Shown piece after piece: positions 1 through 8,641 of a DNA stretch of 38,388 nucleotides (position 1 is its first letter; each line of letters opens with the position of its first letter). This DNA comes from an uncultured Elusimicrobia bacterium (GTDB taxonomy: Bacteria > Elusimicrobiota > Elusimicrobia > UBA1565 > UBA9628): positions 1 through 38,388 of the forward strand of contig CAIKVT010000077.1 of NCBI GenBank assembly GCA_903830945.1, written 5' to 3'. Made by a program: the position numbers and the translations under genes. A model generated the notes under the pieces. That model saw only the letters and a list, made by a program, of their open reading frames with translations. It did not search any database and had not been told where the DNA came from.

Positions 1-480
1 AGGACGTCTCCGGTCTCTCGGATGACCAGGGCGCCATCCTGCGCTCGCGAACCATCGGCTTCATCTTCCAGATGTTCAACCTGCTGGCCCGGACCTCGGC
101 CTTGGACAACGTGGCTTTGCCCATGATCTACTCCGGCGCGCCCAACCGCGAGGAGCGCGCCCGGGACGTGCTCGCGCAAGTCGGCCTCTCGGACCGCCTC
201 CACCACAAGCCCAACGAGCTCTCCGGCGGCCAGCAGCAGCGGGTGGCCGTCGCGCGTTCCTTGGTCAACCATCCCAAGATCATCTTCGCCGACGAACCCA
301 CCGGGAACCTGGCCTCGGATCAAGCCGAGGATATCCTCAACCAGCTCAAGCTCCTCAACCGCGGCGGCATCACCATCATCATGGTCACCCATGAGCCGGA
401 CATCGCGGCCCACGCCAAACGCATCATCCGCATCAAGGACGGCATGATCGTAGCCGACGAACTCACGGCGCTAGGCGATA
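1..480 (+). repeat. Tandem duplicated ATPase segment (partner 1991-2470)
   Basis: Bases 1-136 are identical to 1991-2126, and 210-318 are identical to 2200-2308, at a constant offset of 1990 bp; the rest of 1-480 differs at scattered sites. The 1990-bp period matches one gene length, so this is a tandem gene duplication. Identity falls sharply after about 480/2470, in the permease parts. This pattern fits a recent duplication with strong selection on the permease, or gene conversion restricted to the ATPase half. Confidence 0.9.
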
Positions 481-1790
481 AGGGCTCCTCCGGGGGCGGC
501 GTGACCATCATGAAGCCCGCAGCCAAGCGAGGCTCCGAGATGACGATCGATCTCAGCCATCCCAACCTCAGCTTCTCCGAGATCCGGGAGTTCAGCGCCT
601 CGGCCCTGCGCGCGCTGGGCGCCAACAAGGTCAGAAGCGCCCTCTCCATGCTGGGCATACTCATCGGCGTCGGAGCCGTCATCGCCATGATGGCGATCGG
701 CAAGGGCGCCCAAAAGTCCATCGAGTCCCGGCTGGCGAGCTTAGGCTCCAACCTGGTCATGATGATGCCCGGTTCCACCTCCTTGGGCGGCGTGCGCGGC
801 GGCTCCGGCACCCGCAGCCGCTTCACGGTCGAGGACGTGAAGGCGATCTCCAAGATCCCCCATGTCTCCCGCACCGAGGGCAACGTCAGCGGCTCAGGGC
901 AGATGGTCTACAAAGACCAGAACTGGAACACCCAGCTCACCGGATCCACCCCGCTTTACGCGGCCATGCACAACGCCCAGCCCTACTACGGCCGCTTCTT
1001 CACCGATGAGGAAGACCAGCACCTGGACCGCGTGGTCCTGCTCGGCCAATCCGTGGTCAATAACCTCTACCCCAAAAACGAGAACCCGGTAGGCACGATC
1101 GTTAAGATCAACCACGTCAATTTCAAGGTCATCGGCATACTCCCCATCAAGGGCTCAACGGGGTTTCGCGACCAGGACGACATGGCCATCATCCCCCTGC
1201 GCACGGCCATGAAGCGGGTCGTGGGCAAGGTCTACGTGGACAACATCGCCATCGAGGCGGACGCGCCGGAATCCATCGAACGGGTCATATCCGACGTGCA
1301 GCGCCTCATGCGCCGCCGCCACCATCTGCCCGACTACAAGGACGACGACTTCACCTTGCGCAACATGGCCGACATCCAGGCCGCGCTGGCCGGCACCACC
1401 CAGACTTTCACGCTGCTCCTGGGCATCGTGGCCGCGATCTCGCTTTTGGTGGGCGGCATCGGCATCATGAACATCATGCTGGTCTCGGTCAGCGAGCGCA
1501 CCCGCGAGATTGGACTGCGCAAAGCCGTAGGCGCAGCGAGGCGAGCGATTTTATCTCAGTTCCTCATCGAGTCTGCGGTGCTTTCCACCATGGGCGGCGT
1601 GATCGGCATCATCCTGGGGATGACCGTATCCTTCACCTTGTCAAAATTCGCAGGCTGGGCCGCGGTGGTCACACCCCAATCCGTCCTGATGGCCTTCGTA
1701 TTCTCCGCGAGCGTCGGGGTTGTCTTCGGCTTCTGGCCGGCGCGCAAGGCTTCGCTGCTCTCCCCCATCGAAGCCCTGCGCTATGAATAG
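1..1790 (+). CDS. MacB-like ABC exporter, ATPase-permease fusion (5' partial)
   Basis: The reading frame is open from the first bases, so the gene starts upstream; aligned on its neighbour it lacks about 69 N-terminal residues including Walker A. Visible ATPase motifs are the signature LSGGQQQR, Walker [14 protein letters not shown] and the H-loop in MVTHEPD. A linker follows, then a MacB-type permease: first membrane segment near [17 protein letters not shown], a periplasmic domain, and three C-terminal FtsX-like helices with the signature [20 protein letters not shown]. MacB-type pumps use ATP hydrolysis in the cytoplasm to drive export through periplasmic and outer-membrane partners; no adaptor or TolC gene is in view, so the substrate is unknown. 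It ends IEALRYE, like the next gene, and its stop overlaps that gene's start by 8 nt (ATGAATAG). Confidence 0.93.
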   Translation, partial: DVSGLSDDQGAILRSRTIGFIFQMFNLLARTSALDNVALPMIYSGAPNREERARDVLAQVGLSDRLHHKPNELSGGQQQRVAVARSLVNHPKIIFADEPTGNLASDQAEDILNQLKLLNRGGITIIMVTHEPDIAAHAKRIIRIKDGMIVADELTALGDKGSSGGGVTIMKPAAKRGSEMTIDLSHPNLSFSEIREFSASALRALGANKVRSALSMLGILIGVGAVIAMMAIGKGAQKSIESRLASLGSNLVMMMPGSTSLGGVRGGSGTRSRFTVEDVKAISKIPHVSRTEGNVSGSGQMVYKDQNWNTQLTGSTPLYAAMHNAQPYYGRFFTDEEDQHLDRVVLLGQSVVNNLYPKNENPVGTIVKINHVNFKVIGILPIKGSTGFRDQDDMAIIPLRTAMKRVVGKVYVDNIAIEADAPESIERVISDVQRLMRRRHHLPDYKDDDFTLRNMADIQAALAGTTQTFTLLLGIVAAISLLVGGIGIMNIMLVSVSERTREIGLRKAVGAARRAILSQFLIESAVLSTMGGVIGIILGMTVSFTLSKFAGWAAVVTPQSVLMAFVFSASVGVVFGFWPARKASLLSPIEALRYE

Positions 1791-3777
1791 CCTCATCGAG
1801 CTGCAGGGCATCACCCGATCCTACCGGTTGGGCGGCGACGAGCTTAAGGTCCTCAAGGGGATCAGCCTGCGCATCGAGGAAGGCGAATTCGTCGCCATCA
1901 TGGGACCCTCGGGCTCGGGCAAGTCCACCCTGATGCAGATATTAGGGCTCTTGGACCGGCCCACCTCGGGCAAGTACCATCTGCTGGGCCAGGACGTCTC
2001 CGGTCTCTCGGATGACCAGGGCGCCATCCTGCGCTCGCGAACCATCGGCTTCATCTTCCAGATGTTCAACCTGCTGGCCCGGACCTCGGCCTTGGACAAC
2101 GTGGCTTTGCCCATGATCTACTCCGGGGCGCCAGACCGGGAACAGCGCGCCTTGGACGTGCTCAAGCAGGTCGGCCTGGAGGACCGCCTCCACCACCGGC
2201 CCAACGAGCTCTCCGGCGGCCAGCAGCAGCGGGTGGCCGTCGCGCGTTCCTTGGTCAACCATCCCAAGATCATCTTCGCCGACGAACCCACCGGGAACCT
2301 GGCCTCGGACCAAGCCGAGGGTATCCTCAACCAGCTCAAGCTCCTCAACCTCAGCGGCATCACCATCATCATGGTCACCCACGAGCCGGACATCGCGGCC
2401 CACGCCAAACGCATCATCCGCATCAAGGACGGCATGATCGTGGCCGACGAACTCACGGCGCTAGGCGATAAGGACTCCTCCGAAGGAGGCGTCGCCGTGA
2501 AGACCGCGGTCCGGACCCGCTCCGAGCTCAAGCTCGACCTCAGCCATCCCCACGCCAGTCTGGCCGAATTCCGGGAGTTCAGCGCCTCGGCCCTGCGCGC
2601 CCTGGGCGCCAACAAGGGCCGCAGCGCCCTATCCATGCTGGGCATCCTCATCGGCGTGGCCGCGGTCATAGCGATGCTGGCCATCGGCAAAGGTGCGCAG
2701 AAATCCATCGAAGGCCGGCTGGCGAGCCTGGGCTCGAACCTGGTGATGCTGTTTCCCGGCGCCCCCAGCGCGCGCGGGGTCCGCGGCGCGGCCGGAGACT
2801 CCAGCCGCTTGACGCTCCTGGACTCCAAGGCCATCCGCGGCCTGAGCCCGGGCATCAAGGACCTCTACCCCGAGGCCGAAGGCAACGTGCGGGTCGTCTT
2901 CGGGGCCAAGAACACCGTCACGGAGATGCAGGGCGTCACCCCAAGCTACGCCTCCATGCGCAACGCCGTCCCTATCTATGGCAGGTTCTTCACCGCGCGC
3001 GAGGACCTGATAAAGGACCGCGTTGTCGTTCTGGGCACGACCGTGGTCAGGGACCTCTTCGGGACAGAGAACCCGCTCGACAAAACGGTCAAGATAAACC
3101 GCATCAACTTCAGGGTCATCGGGATACTCCCCTCAAAGGGCGCCAGCGGCTTCAACGACCAGGACGACATGATCGTCGCCCCCATCAACACGGCCATGAA
3201 GAGAGTCCTGGGGACCCAGTACCTCCACGAGATGGCCATCGAGTGCGCCTCCCCCGAGACGATCCAACCCGTGATTGCGGAGATCCGCAGGTTTCTGCGC
3301 CACCGCCACCGCCTGCCGGATTACAAGGAGGACGATTTCAACCTGCGCGACATGACCCAGATGCAGGCCACCCTCTCCGAGACCACGCGCACTATGTCCA
3401 TGCTTCTGGGCTTCGTGGCGGCCATCTCGCTCATCGTTGGCGGAGTCGGGATCATGAACATCATGCTGGTCTCGGTCAACGAACGCACGCGCGAGATCGG
3501 CCTGCGCAAGGCCGTGGGCGCGCCGCGGCGGGCCATCCTCGCCCAGTTTCTCCTCGAGTCCGCCGCGCTCTCGACGTTGGGAGGGGTCCTGGGCATACTC
3601 CTGGGCGCGTCCATCTCCCTGGGGCTCTCCGCCTTCGCCGGCTGGAGCGCCGTCGTCACCCCTCAGGCCGTCCTGCTGGCCTTCGCCTTCTCGACCGGCG
3701 TGGGGGTGCTCTTCGGCTTCTGGCCCGCGCGCAAGGCGTCGCTGCTCTCGCCCATCGAAGCCCTGCGCTACGAATAG
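1783..3777 (+). CDS. MacB-like ABC exporter, ATPase-permease fusion
   Basis: 664 residues, the full MacB architecture. The ATPase comes first, with Walker A GPSGSGKST near residue 40, LSGGQQQR, Walker [12 protein letters not shown] and the H-loop MVTHEPD. The permease follows, with one helix ([19 protein letters not shown]), a MacB periplasmic domain and three C-terminal helices containing [20 protein letters not shown]. An in-frame extension to 1720 exists but would lie within the upstream gene. The ATG at 1783 inside the upstream stop gives the family N-terminus ([16 protein letters not shown]) and suggests translational coupling. It is a tandem paralogue of the first gene: the ATPase halves are nearly the same DNA, the permease domains much less so. 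Probably exports a peptide, lipid or small molecule; substrate unknown. Confidence 0.95.
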   Translation: MNSLIELQGITRSYRLGGDELKVLKGISLRIEEGEFVAIMGPSGSGKSTLMQILGLLDRPTSGKYHLLGQDVSGLSDDQGAILRSRTIGFIFQMFNLLARTSALDNVALPMIYSGAPDREQRALDVLKQVGLEDRLHHRPNELSGGQQQRVAVARSLVNHPKIIFADEPTGNLASDQAEGILNQLKLLNLSGITIIMVTHEPDIAAHAKRIIRIKDGMIVADELTALGDKDSSEGGVAVKTAVRTRSELKLDLSHPHASLAEFREFSASALRALGANKGRSALSMLGILIGVAAVIAMLAIGKGAQKSIEGRLASLGSNLVMLFPGAPSARGVRGAAGDSSRLTLLDSKAIRGLSPGIKDLYPEAEGNVRVVFGAKNTVTEMQGVTPSYASMRNAVPIYGRFFTAREDLIKDRVVVLGTTVVRDLFGTENPLDKTVKINRINFRVIGILPSKGASGFNDQDDMIVAPINTAMKRVLGTQYLHEMAIECASPETIQPVIAEIRRFLRHRHRLPDYKEDDFNLRDMTQMQATLSETTRTMSMLLGFVAAISLIVGGVGIMNIMLVSVNERTREIGLRKAVGAPRRAILAQFLLESAALSTLGGVLGILLGASISLGLSAFAGWSAVVTPQAVLLAFAFSTGVGVLFGFWPARKASLLSPIEALRYE

Positions 3778-3797
3778 GCCAAATCCCCGCGGGAGTT

Positions 3798-3806
3798 TGG
3801 TAGAAT
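3798..3806 (+). promoter_or_regulatory. Candidate extended -10 element for the peptide-use operon
   Basis: TGgTAGAAT lies just after the second MacB gene. If used, transcription would start near 3813, which would exclude the ATG at 3805 and favour the in-frame ATG at 3832. The same motif class precedes several other first genes here. A GGGAG at 3791-3795 instead supports start 3805, so the two signals conflict. Confidence 0.4.
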
Positions 3807-4965
3807 GTCGCGGCTGACTCAAGCCCCGACAATGAGCAGAAACTCGACGACCTCGACTCATCTTCACGTACGCGCCCGCAGCCTGGGGATCGTCCTCGGA
3901 CGCCATCCGACGGGCCGCCATAACGCCATCACCGACGTCTCCGGCGTCCGTGTCGGCCACGCGACGCTGATTTCCGGACATGGCCCCCTGGTCGTCGGCA
4001 AAGGCCCGGTACGGACCGGGGTGACAGTGATCGTCCCGGCCGGCGGAGACGTATGGAACTCCAAGCTCATGGCCGGAGGGTTCGTGCTCAACGGCAACGG
4101 CGAGGCGGCCGGGCTCATGTGGATACTGGAATCCGGCATCCTGGAGACGCCCATCGCCCTGACCAACACCCTGAACGTCGGGACCGTGCAAAAGGCCCTG
4201 GTCGATTGGATGATCGAGAGGCATCCCGCCATCGGAGTGACGGACGACACACTTTCGCCGGTGGTGTTCGAATGCGATGACGGAAGCCTCAACGACATCC
4301 GCGGCCAGCACGTGAAGTGCAAGCACGTCTTCGCGGCGCTCCGCGGGGCCTCTTCGGGGCCCGTGGCCGAGGGAGCCGTAGGGGCCGGCACCGGGATGAT
4401 GACGTACGAGTTCAAGGGAGGCATCGGCACCTCCTCCCGCCGCCTGCGCCGGCAAAACGGCGGCTACACGGTCGGCGTCCTTCTCAACGCCAACCACGGC
4501 AAGCGGCCCCTCTTACGGGTGAAGGGCGTTTGCGTGGGCGAGCGGATTTCAGATCTCATGCCCGGCAAACCCCAAGAGGGGTCGATCGTAGTCGTGATCG
4601 CGACCGACGCTCCTCTGGACAGCCGCCAACTCTGCCGCTTGGCCAAACGGGCGATGCTGGGGATCGCGCGCACCGGCGCGGTGGCGACCCACGGCAGCGG
4701 GGATGTTGCCGTCGCCTTCTCGACAGCCAATCGCGTCCCGCACTATCCCAAAAAGCCGACTTTCCGAGTCGAGCTTCTCTCTGATTTCTTCCTGGACCCG
4801 CTTTTCGAGGCGGCGGCGGAGGCCGCCGAAGAGGCGGTCCTCAACGCGCTGCTGGCCGCAACGACCACCGTCGGCCGCGACGGAAACACGGCCCACGCCC
4901 TCCCGCAGGATCGGCTCCTGGAACTTCTCAGGTGGCACCGGGCCGTTCCAGGGGAAACCCCGTGA
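3805..4965 (+). CDS. P1 family (DmpA/BapA, S58) aminopeptidase
   Basis: 386 residues, family length. It matches DmpA-like L-aminopeptidase/D-esterases, Ntn-type hydrolases that self-cleave into two chains and release N-terminal residues from small peptides. Landmarks are the N-terminal AITDVSGVRVGHATL, the FVLNGNGEAAGL and TNTLNVGTV segments, and the autoprocessing region GGIGTSSRRL, where Ser210 should become the N-terminal nucleophile (predicted cut Thr209|Ser210). No signal peptide, so probably cytoplasmic. The start is uncertain: 3805 has GGGAG nine bases upstream, while a candidate promoter favours 3832. The conserved domain begins after both. Its stop overlaps the peptide transporter start (GTGA), giving a peptide uptake and cleavage operon. 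Confidence 0.92.
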   Translation: MSRLTQAPTMSRNSTTSTHLHVRARSLGIVLGRHPTGRHNAITDVSGVRVGHATLISGHGPLVVGKGPVRTGVTVIVPAGGDVWNSKLMAGGFVLNGNGEAAGLMWILESGILETPIALTNTLNVGTVQKALVDWMIERHPAIGVTDDTLSPVVFECDDGSLNDIRGQHVKCKHVFAALRGASSGPVAEGAVGAGTGMMTYEFKGGIGTSSRRLRRQNGGYTVGVLLNANHGKRPLLRVKGVCVGERISDLMPGKPQEGSIVVVIATDAPLDSRQLCRLAKRAMLGIARTGAVATHGSGDVAVAFSTANRVPHYPKKPTFRVELLSDFFLDPLFEAAAEAAEEAVLNALLAATTTVGRDGNTAHALPQDRLLELLRWHRAVPGETP

Positions 4966-6266
4966 GCCTCCCCGCCGAGAAAACGGACGCTGCGCAGGAC
5001 TTGTGGGGCCACCCGAAAGGGCTCTACGTCCTGTTTTTCACCGAGATGTGGGAGCGCTTCTCGTTCTACGGGATGCAGGCCATCCTGGTCTACTACATGA
5101 TCAAGCACCTCATGTTCAGCCAGGAGAAGGCTTCCAACGTCTGGGGCCTTTATACGGGCTTCGTCTATTTCACGCCCTTCTTCGGCGGGCTTCTGGCCGA
5201 CAAGGTCCTCGGCCAGAGGCGGACCGTGATCATCGGCGGCGTGCTCATGGCGATCGGCCATTTCATGATGCCCTTTGAAAGCCTGTTCTATCCAGCACTG
5301 ATCGTCCTCATCATCGGCTGCGGAGCCCTCAAGCCCAACATCTCGACCCAGGTCGGCAGCCTCTATGCCGAGCACGACCACCGCCGAGACCGGGCCTTCA
5401 GCATCTTCTACCTCGGGATCAACCTAGGGGCCTTCTTCTCGCCGTTGGTGTGCGGGACCTTAGGGGAGACCTTCGGCTGGCATTACGGCTTCGCTGCGGC
5501 GGGGGTCGGCATGCTCATCGGGCTGGCGGTCTATATATGGGGGCAGAAATATCTCGCCCCGGACGAGCTGATGAAATTCAGGGCGGGGCAGACGGAGCAC
5601 GCGCCATTGACGCCCTTGGACAAAAAACGTATCTGGGCGCTGTTCGTGTTATGCCTGCTCAACATCTTCTTCTGGGTGGCCTACGAACAACAGGGGAACA
5701 CGCTGGCCCTCTGGGCGGACCAGAACACCAACCGGCATGTCTTCGGCGGATCCTGGCAGATGCCGGCCTCCTGGTTCCAAGCGGTGAACCCGGCCTTCAT
5801 GTTCTTCATGACCCCCCTGCTGTGCCGGTTGTGGACCTGGCAGGGCGGCCGCAACACCGAACCGTCCAGCATCACCAAGATGACCATCGGATGCGCGTTC
5901 TTGGGGATCGCCTTTTTGCCCATGGTCCTGATCGCCCGGACCATGGCCCCCGGCGCGGCCGTCAGCTCATGGTGGCTGATCAGCTGCCTGTTCTTCATGA
6001 CCATCGGCGAGCTCTACCTCTCCCCCATCGGGCTCTCCTTGGTCACCAAAATGGCCCCGCCGCGGCTCGTCTCTAGGATGATGGGTCTGTGGTTCCTCTC
6101 GTATTTCGGTGGAGGCTACCTCTCGGGCTGGGCCGGCACGTTCTGGGAGAAAGTGCCCAAGCACAACTTTTTCCTCCTGATGACGGGCGTGGCCTTCCTG
6201 GCCGGACTCACGATTTTCCTGGTCGCGCGGCCCATCCACAAAGCCATCGGGAACGTCGATGATTGA
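4962..6266 (+). CDS. POT/PTR2 proton-dependent oligopeptide transporter
   Basis: 434 residues, multi-pass MFS protein of the POT (PTR2) family, which imports di- and tripeptides with protons across the inner membrane. The family motif ExxERFxFYG is present as EMWERFSFYGMQ early in the protein, followed by FFGGLLADKVLGQRR and GCGALKPNISTQVGSLY. I chose the GTG at 4962 (MSLPAEKTD) because it overlaps the upstream stop as GTGA and has AGGGG at a suitable distance; an in-frame GTG at 4932 would add ten residues. Its position between two peptidase genes supports uptake of peptides that are then hydrolysed inside. Confidence 0.93.
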   Translation: MSLPAEKTDAAQDLWGHPKGLYVLFFTEMWERFSFYGMQAILVYYMIKHLMFSQEKASNVWGLYTGFVYFTPFFGGLLADKVLGQRRTVIIGGVLMAIGHFMMPFESLFYPALIVLIIGCGALKPNISTQVGSLYAEHDHRRDRAFSIFYLGINLGAFFSPLVCGTLGETFGWHYGFAAAGVGMLIGLAVYIWGQKYLAPDELMKFRAGQTEHAPLTPLDKKRIWALFVLCLLNIFFWVAYEQQGNTLALWADQNTNRHVFGGSWQMPASWFQAVNPAFMFFMTPLLCRLWTWQGGRNTEPSSITKMTIGCAFLGIAFLPMVLIARTMAPGAAVSSWWLISCLFFMTIGELYLSPIGLSLVTKMAPPRLVSRMMGLWFLSYFGGGYLSGWAGTFWEKVPKHNFFLLMTGVAFLAGLTIFLVARPIHKAIGNVDD

Positions 6267-6296
6267 CGGGAGCAGGCCCCTCCGCGCGCCTGCCGC

Positions 6297-8594
6297 ATGA
6301 ACTTCCTGGCCAAAGAGTTCGTCTCCGCGGCCGCCGTGCTTCTGTCCGGGTTCGTCACGGACCCCGCCCCCTGGACGCGCATGGAAGCCAACTCCGAGCA
6401 GCGCCATCCCATTTATCTAGGACGGACAGCGCGGGAGCTGGCCTTCGGGCTGCCGAGCCGGGGCACCCGGTCCACCGTGCTGCCGGAAAGCCTCAAGGCG
6501 CTCGCCGAGAGGCAGGTCCGCGCGGTTCAGGCGGGTTCGCCTGATATCCCCAAGGGCTCACGAATCGAGTTCGAACTGTGGCCCACGCTCAACGACGACG
6601 GGAGGCTCACCTGGGCGATCGCCCGCTGGCGAGACGCTCCAGACCGACCCTGGCGCTGGCTTGCGGCGGACGCGACGGGACGGGCCCTCCCTGGGCTCGA
6701 GGTCCAGCCGGAGCTTCCCATTGCTGCGGATTCCCGCACCCCGGCCGGCCGGTCCCTGATCTTCGACGATGTCCTCTCCCTGAAGAGTCTCTACGATAAG
6801 CCGCTCTTCGGCAACTGCGTCTGGACTACTCCGGAAGGCGACCGGATTCAGGCAGCCTGGCTGCCGATGAATGACGTAGACCGCTACCGCCAAGACCTTA
6901 TGCGCAGCGGAGCGGGCCTCGTATGCCATGCCGTGAGCCCGCCGGCGCGCCTCGACGCGCGGCCGGTGAGCTTCGTCGTGGCCATGCGCGACGACATTCT
7001 GGAATGGCCGCCGGAAATCGTCTGGCCCAAAACAGAACCGTTGTCGGGCCGGGAGGAGCCGCAGGGCCATCCGTCAGAGACGAAGACGAGAGCGCTGGAC
7101 TGGCCGTCGAATTACGTCGCGCGCTACCGCGAGGACATCCGGATTCTCTCGGGAGAGCTGGAGGCGTTCTTCCCCGTCAGCGGAAAGACGCTGCGCTTCA
7201 AGAGGAAGAACAACGCTGCGCCGGACAATCAATTGGAGGAGCTGGTCGATTATCTCGCCGAGCGCTATCGCGGCCTGGCAATCGAGACGCGGCGGCAGAC
7301 CTTCCTATGGCGGGGCCAGCGCCAGTCGAATCTGATCGCCGTGATCCGCGGCACGCGACCTGCGGCGGAGAATCGGCCGGTCCTGCTCGCCGACCATATC
7401 GACACGGCCTTTTGCGAGGACGAGTTCAAACGATCGGGCCGCCGCGTCTCCGCTCCGGGCGCCGACGACAACGGGGCGGCCACGGCGACTCTGCTGCGCG
7501 CCGCAGAGATACTGAAAGGACTGCGCCCCCGAAACGACGTGTGGTTGGTCCACCTCACGGGCGAGGAGTTCCCGGCCGACGATCTGGGCGCGCGCAGGCT
7601 GGTCGACGAACTGCTCCAGAAGCGACAGGACATCGGCGGCGCCGTCATCCTCGACATGATCGGCTTCCGCAAGCCGGGCGACCCAGTCGTGCAGATCAAC
7701 CCCGGCGACTCCGAGGCATCCCTCGCCATGGCGGAGGAGGCCATGCTCTCCGCGCGCCGGGTCGCCCCCGGACTTTTGGTCCCGGAGCTCAGGACCCGCT
7801 ACGATCCCAGAAGTTATCTCCACAACACCGACGGCCTCATCTTCTCTCACGCAGGATATCCCGTCATCCTCATCAACGAGCATATTAATAGACTTGAGAA
7901 CATGAGCCGGCCGCATTACCACCAGACCACGGACCTCTCCGGGACGCTCGATTGGGACTATGCCGTCGCCGTGTCGAAGACGGCCATCGAAACGGTCGCG
8001 CGGCTCGCCGAGACCGCCGCGCCAGCCCTGCCCGCCGACGCCCTGCCCGTGCCCCTCGTGCGCCAGGCGGCTTCCTACAGTTGCGGCGCGGCCGCCTTGC
8101 TGTCCGAGCTTTATTACTGGCGGACCTATGACGGCAACGAGTCGTCCTTATACTCCGAAATCGAGACAGACCCCAAAAGCGGCACGAAGCCGCAGGGCCT
8201 TGTCCGCGGCGCGAAAAAATACGGCCTGGACGCCAACTTCAAGGAGAACGTGTCCCTGGACGAGCTGCGCGCCGCGTTGAAGCGCGGCGAGCCCGTGATC
8301 CTCGACATCCAGGCCTGGCCCTACGGGGGCCAGGCCTCAACCGCGACCTGGAACCAGCGCTGGGAGGACGGCCACTACGTCGTCCTAGTCGCGATAGACG
8401 AGGAAAACGCCTATTTCATGGACCCCTCGGTGGCCGCAGGCTATTCCTTCATCCCGTTGCCGGAGCTGCTGGAGCGCTGGCACGACTACGAAAACATGCC
8501 GGACGGCGTCTGGCGAAATCAACGGCTCGCCGTCTTCATCCGGGGCAGTGACCCGATCCAAAGCTTCCCCGCACCCGTGACGCCCACCCACTGA
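6297..8594 (+). CDS. M28-like metallopeptidase fused to C39-like cysteine peptidase domain
   Basis: 765 residues. An N-terminal region of about 270 residues has no family I recognise. Next is an M28 zinc aminopeptidase-like domain (about 280-580) with HID in LLADHIDTAF, GADDNGAATATLL, the Glu pair in TGEEFPADD, LDMIGF and a late His region HYHQTTDLSG. The C-terminal 180 residues look like a C39 papain-fold peptidase: Cys in YSCGAAALLSELYYW, His in GHYVVLVAID, Asp in FMDPSVAAGY. C39 domains usually occur in bacteriocin ABC exporters or as small stand-alone proteins, so the fusion is odd. The N-terminus is weakly hydrophobic and a signal peptide is doubtful. It lies 30 bp after the peptide transporter. 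No strong ribosome site is seen. Confidence 0.85.
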   Translation: MNFLAKEFVSAAAVLLSGFVTDPAPWTRMEANSEQRHPIYLGRTARELAFGLPSRGTRSTVLPESLKALAERQVRAVQAGSPDIPKGSRIEFELWPTLNDDGRLTWAIARWRDAPDRPWRWLAADATGRALPGLEVQPELPIAADSRTPAGRSLIFDDVLSLKSLYDKPLFGNCVWTTPEGDRIQAAWLPMNDVDRYRQDLMRSGAGLVCHAVSPPARLDARPVSFVVAMRDDILEWPPEIVWPKTEPLSGREEPQGHPSETKTRALDWPSNYVARYREDIRILSGELEAFFPVSGKTLRFKRKNNAAPDNQLEELVDYLAERYRGLAIETRRQTFLWRGQRQSNLIAVIRGTRPAAENRPVLLADHIDTAFCEDEFKRSGRRVSAPGADDNGAATATLLRAAEILKGLRPRNDVWLVHLTGEEFPADDLGARRLVDELLQKRQDIGGAVILDMIGFRKPGDPVVQINPGDSEASLAMAEEAMLSARRVAPGLLVPELRTRYDPRSYLHNTDGLIFSHAGYPVILINEHINRLENMSRPHYHQTTDLSGTLDWDYAVAVSKTAIETVARLAETAAPALPADALPVPLVRQAASYSCGAAALLSELYYWRTYDGNESSLYSEIETDPKSGTKPQGLVRGAKKYGLDANFKENVSLDELRAALKRGEPVILDIQAWPYGGQASTATWNQRWEDGHYVVLVAIDEENAYFMDPSVAAGYSFIPLPELLERWHDYENMPDGVWRNQRLAVFIRGSDPIQSFPAPVTPTH

Positions 8595-8624
8595 CGCGCG
8601 CGGCTCAAATCCTTCGCGATGTTT

Positions 8625-8632
8625 TGTAATAT
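8625..8632 (+). promoter_or_regulatory. Candidate -10 element of rodA
   Basis: TGTAATAT in an AT-rich dip (TTTTGTAATAT) after the peptidase gene. Transcription is predicted near 8639, only about three bases before the ATG at 8642, so the mRNA would be nearly leaderless. No -35 hexamer or Shine-Dalgarno sequence is evident. Confidence 0.45.
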
Positions 8633-8641
8633 GGCTGCACG

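Noticed and set aside
3133-4497. 454-codon open frame on the minus strand across the second MacB gene and the P1 peptidase gene
   Set aside because: It lies opposite two clear genes, has His/Gly/Asp/Arg-biased composition typical of antisense frames in GC-rich DNA, and shows no motif.
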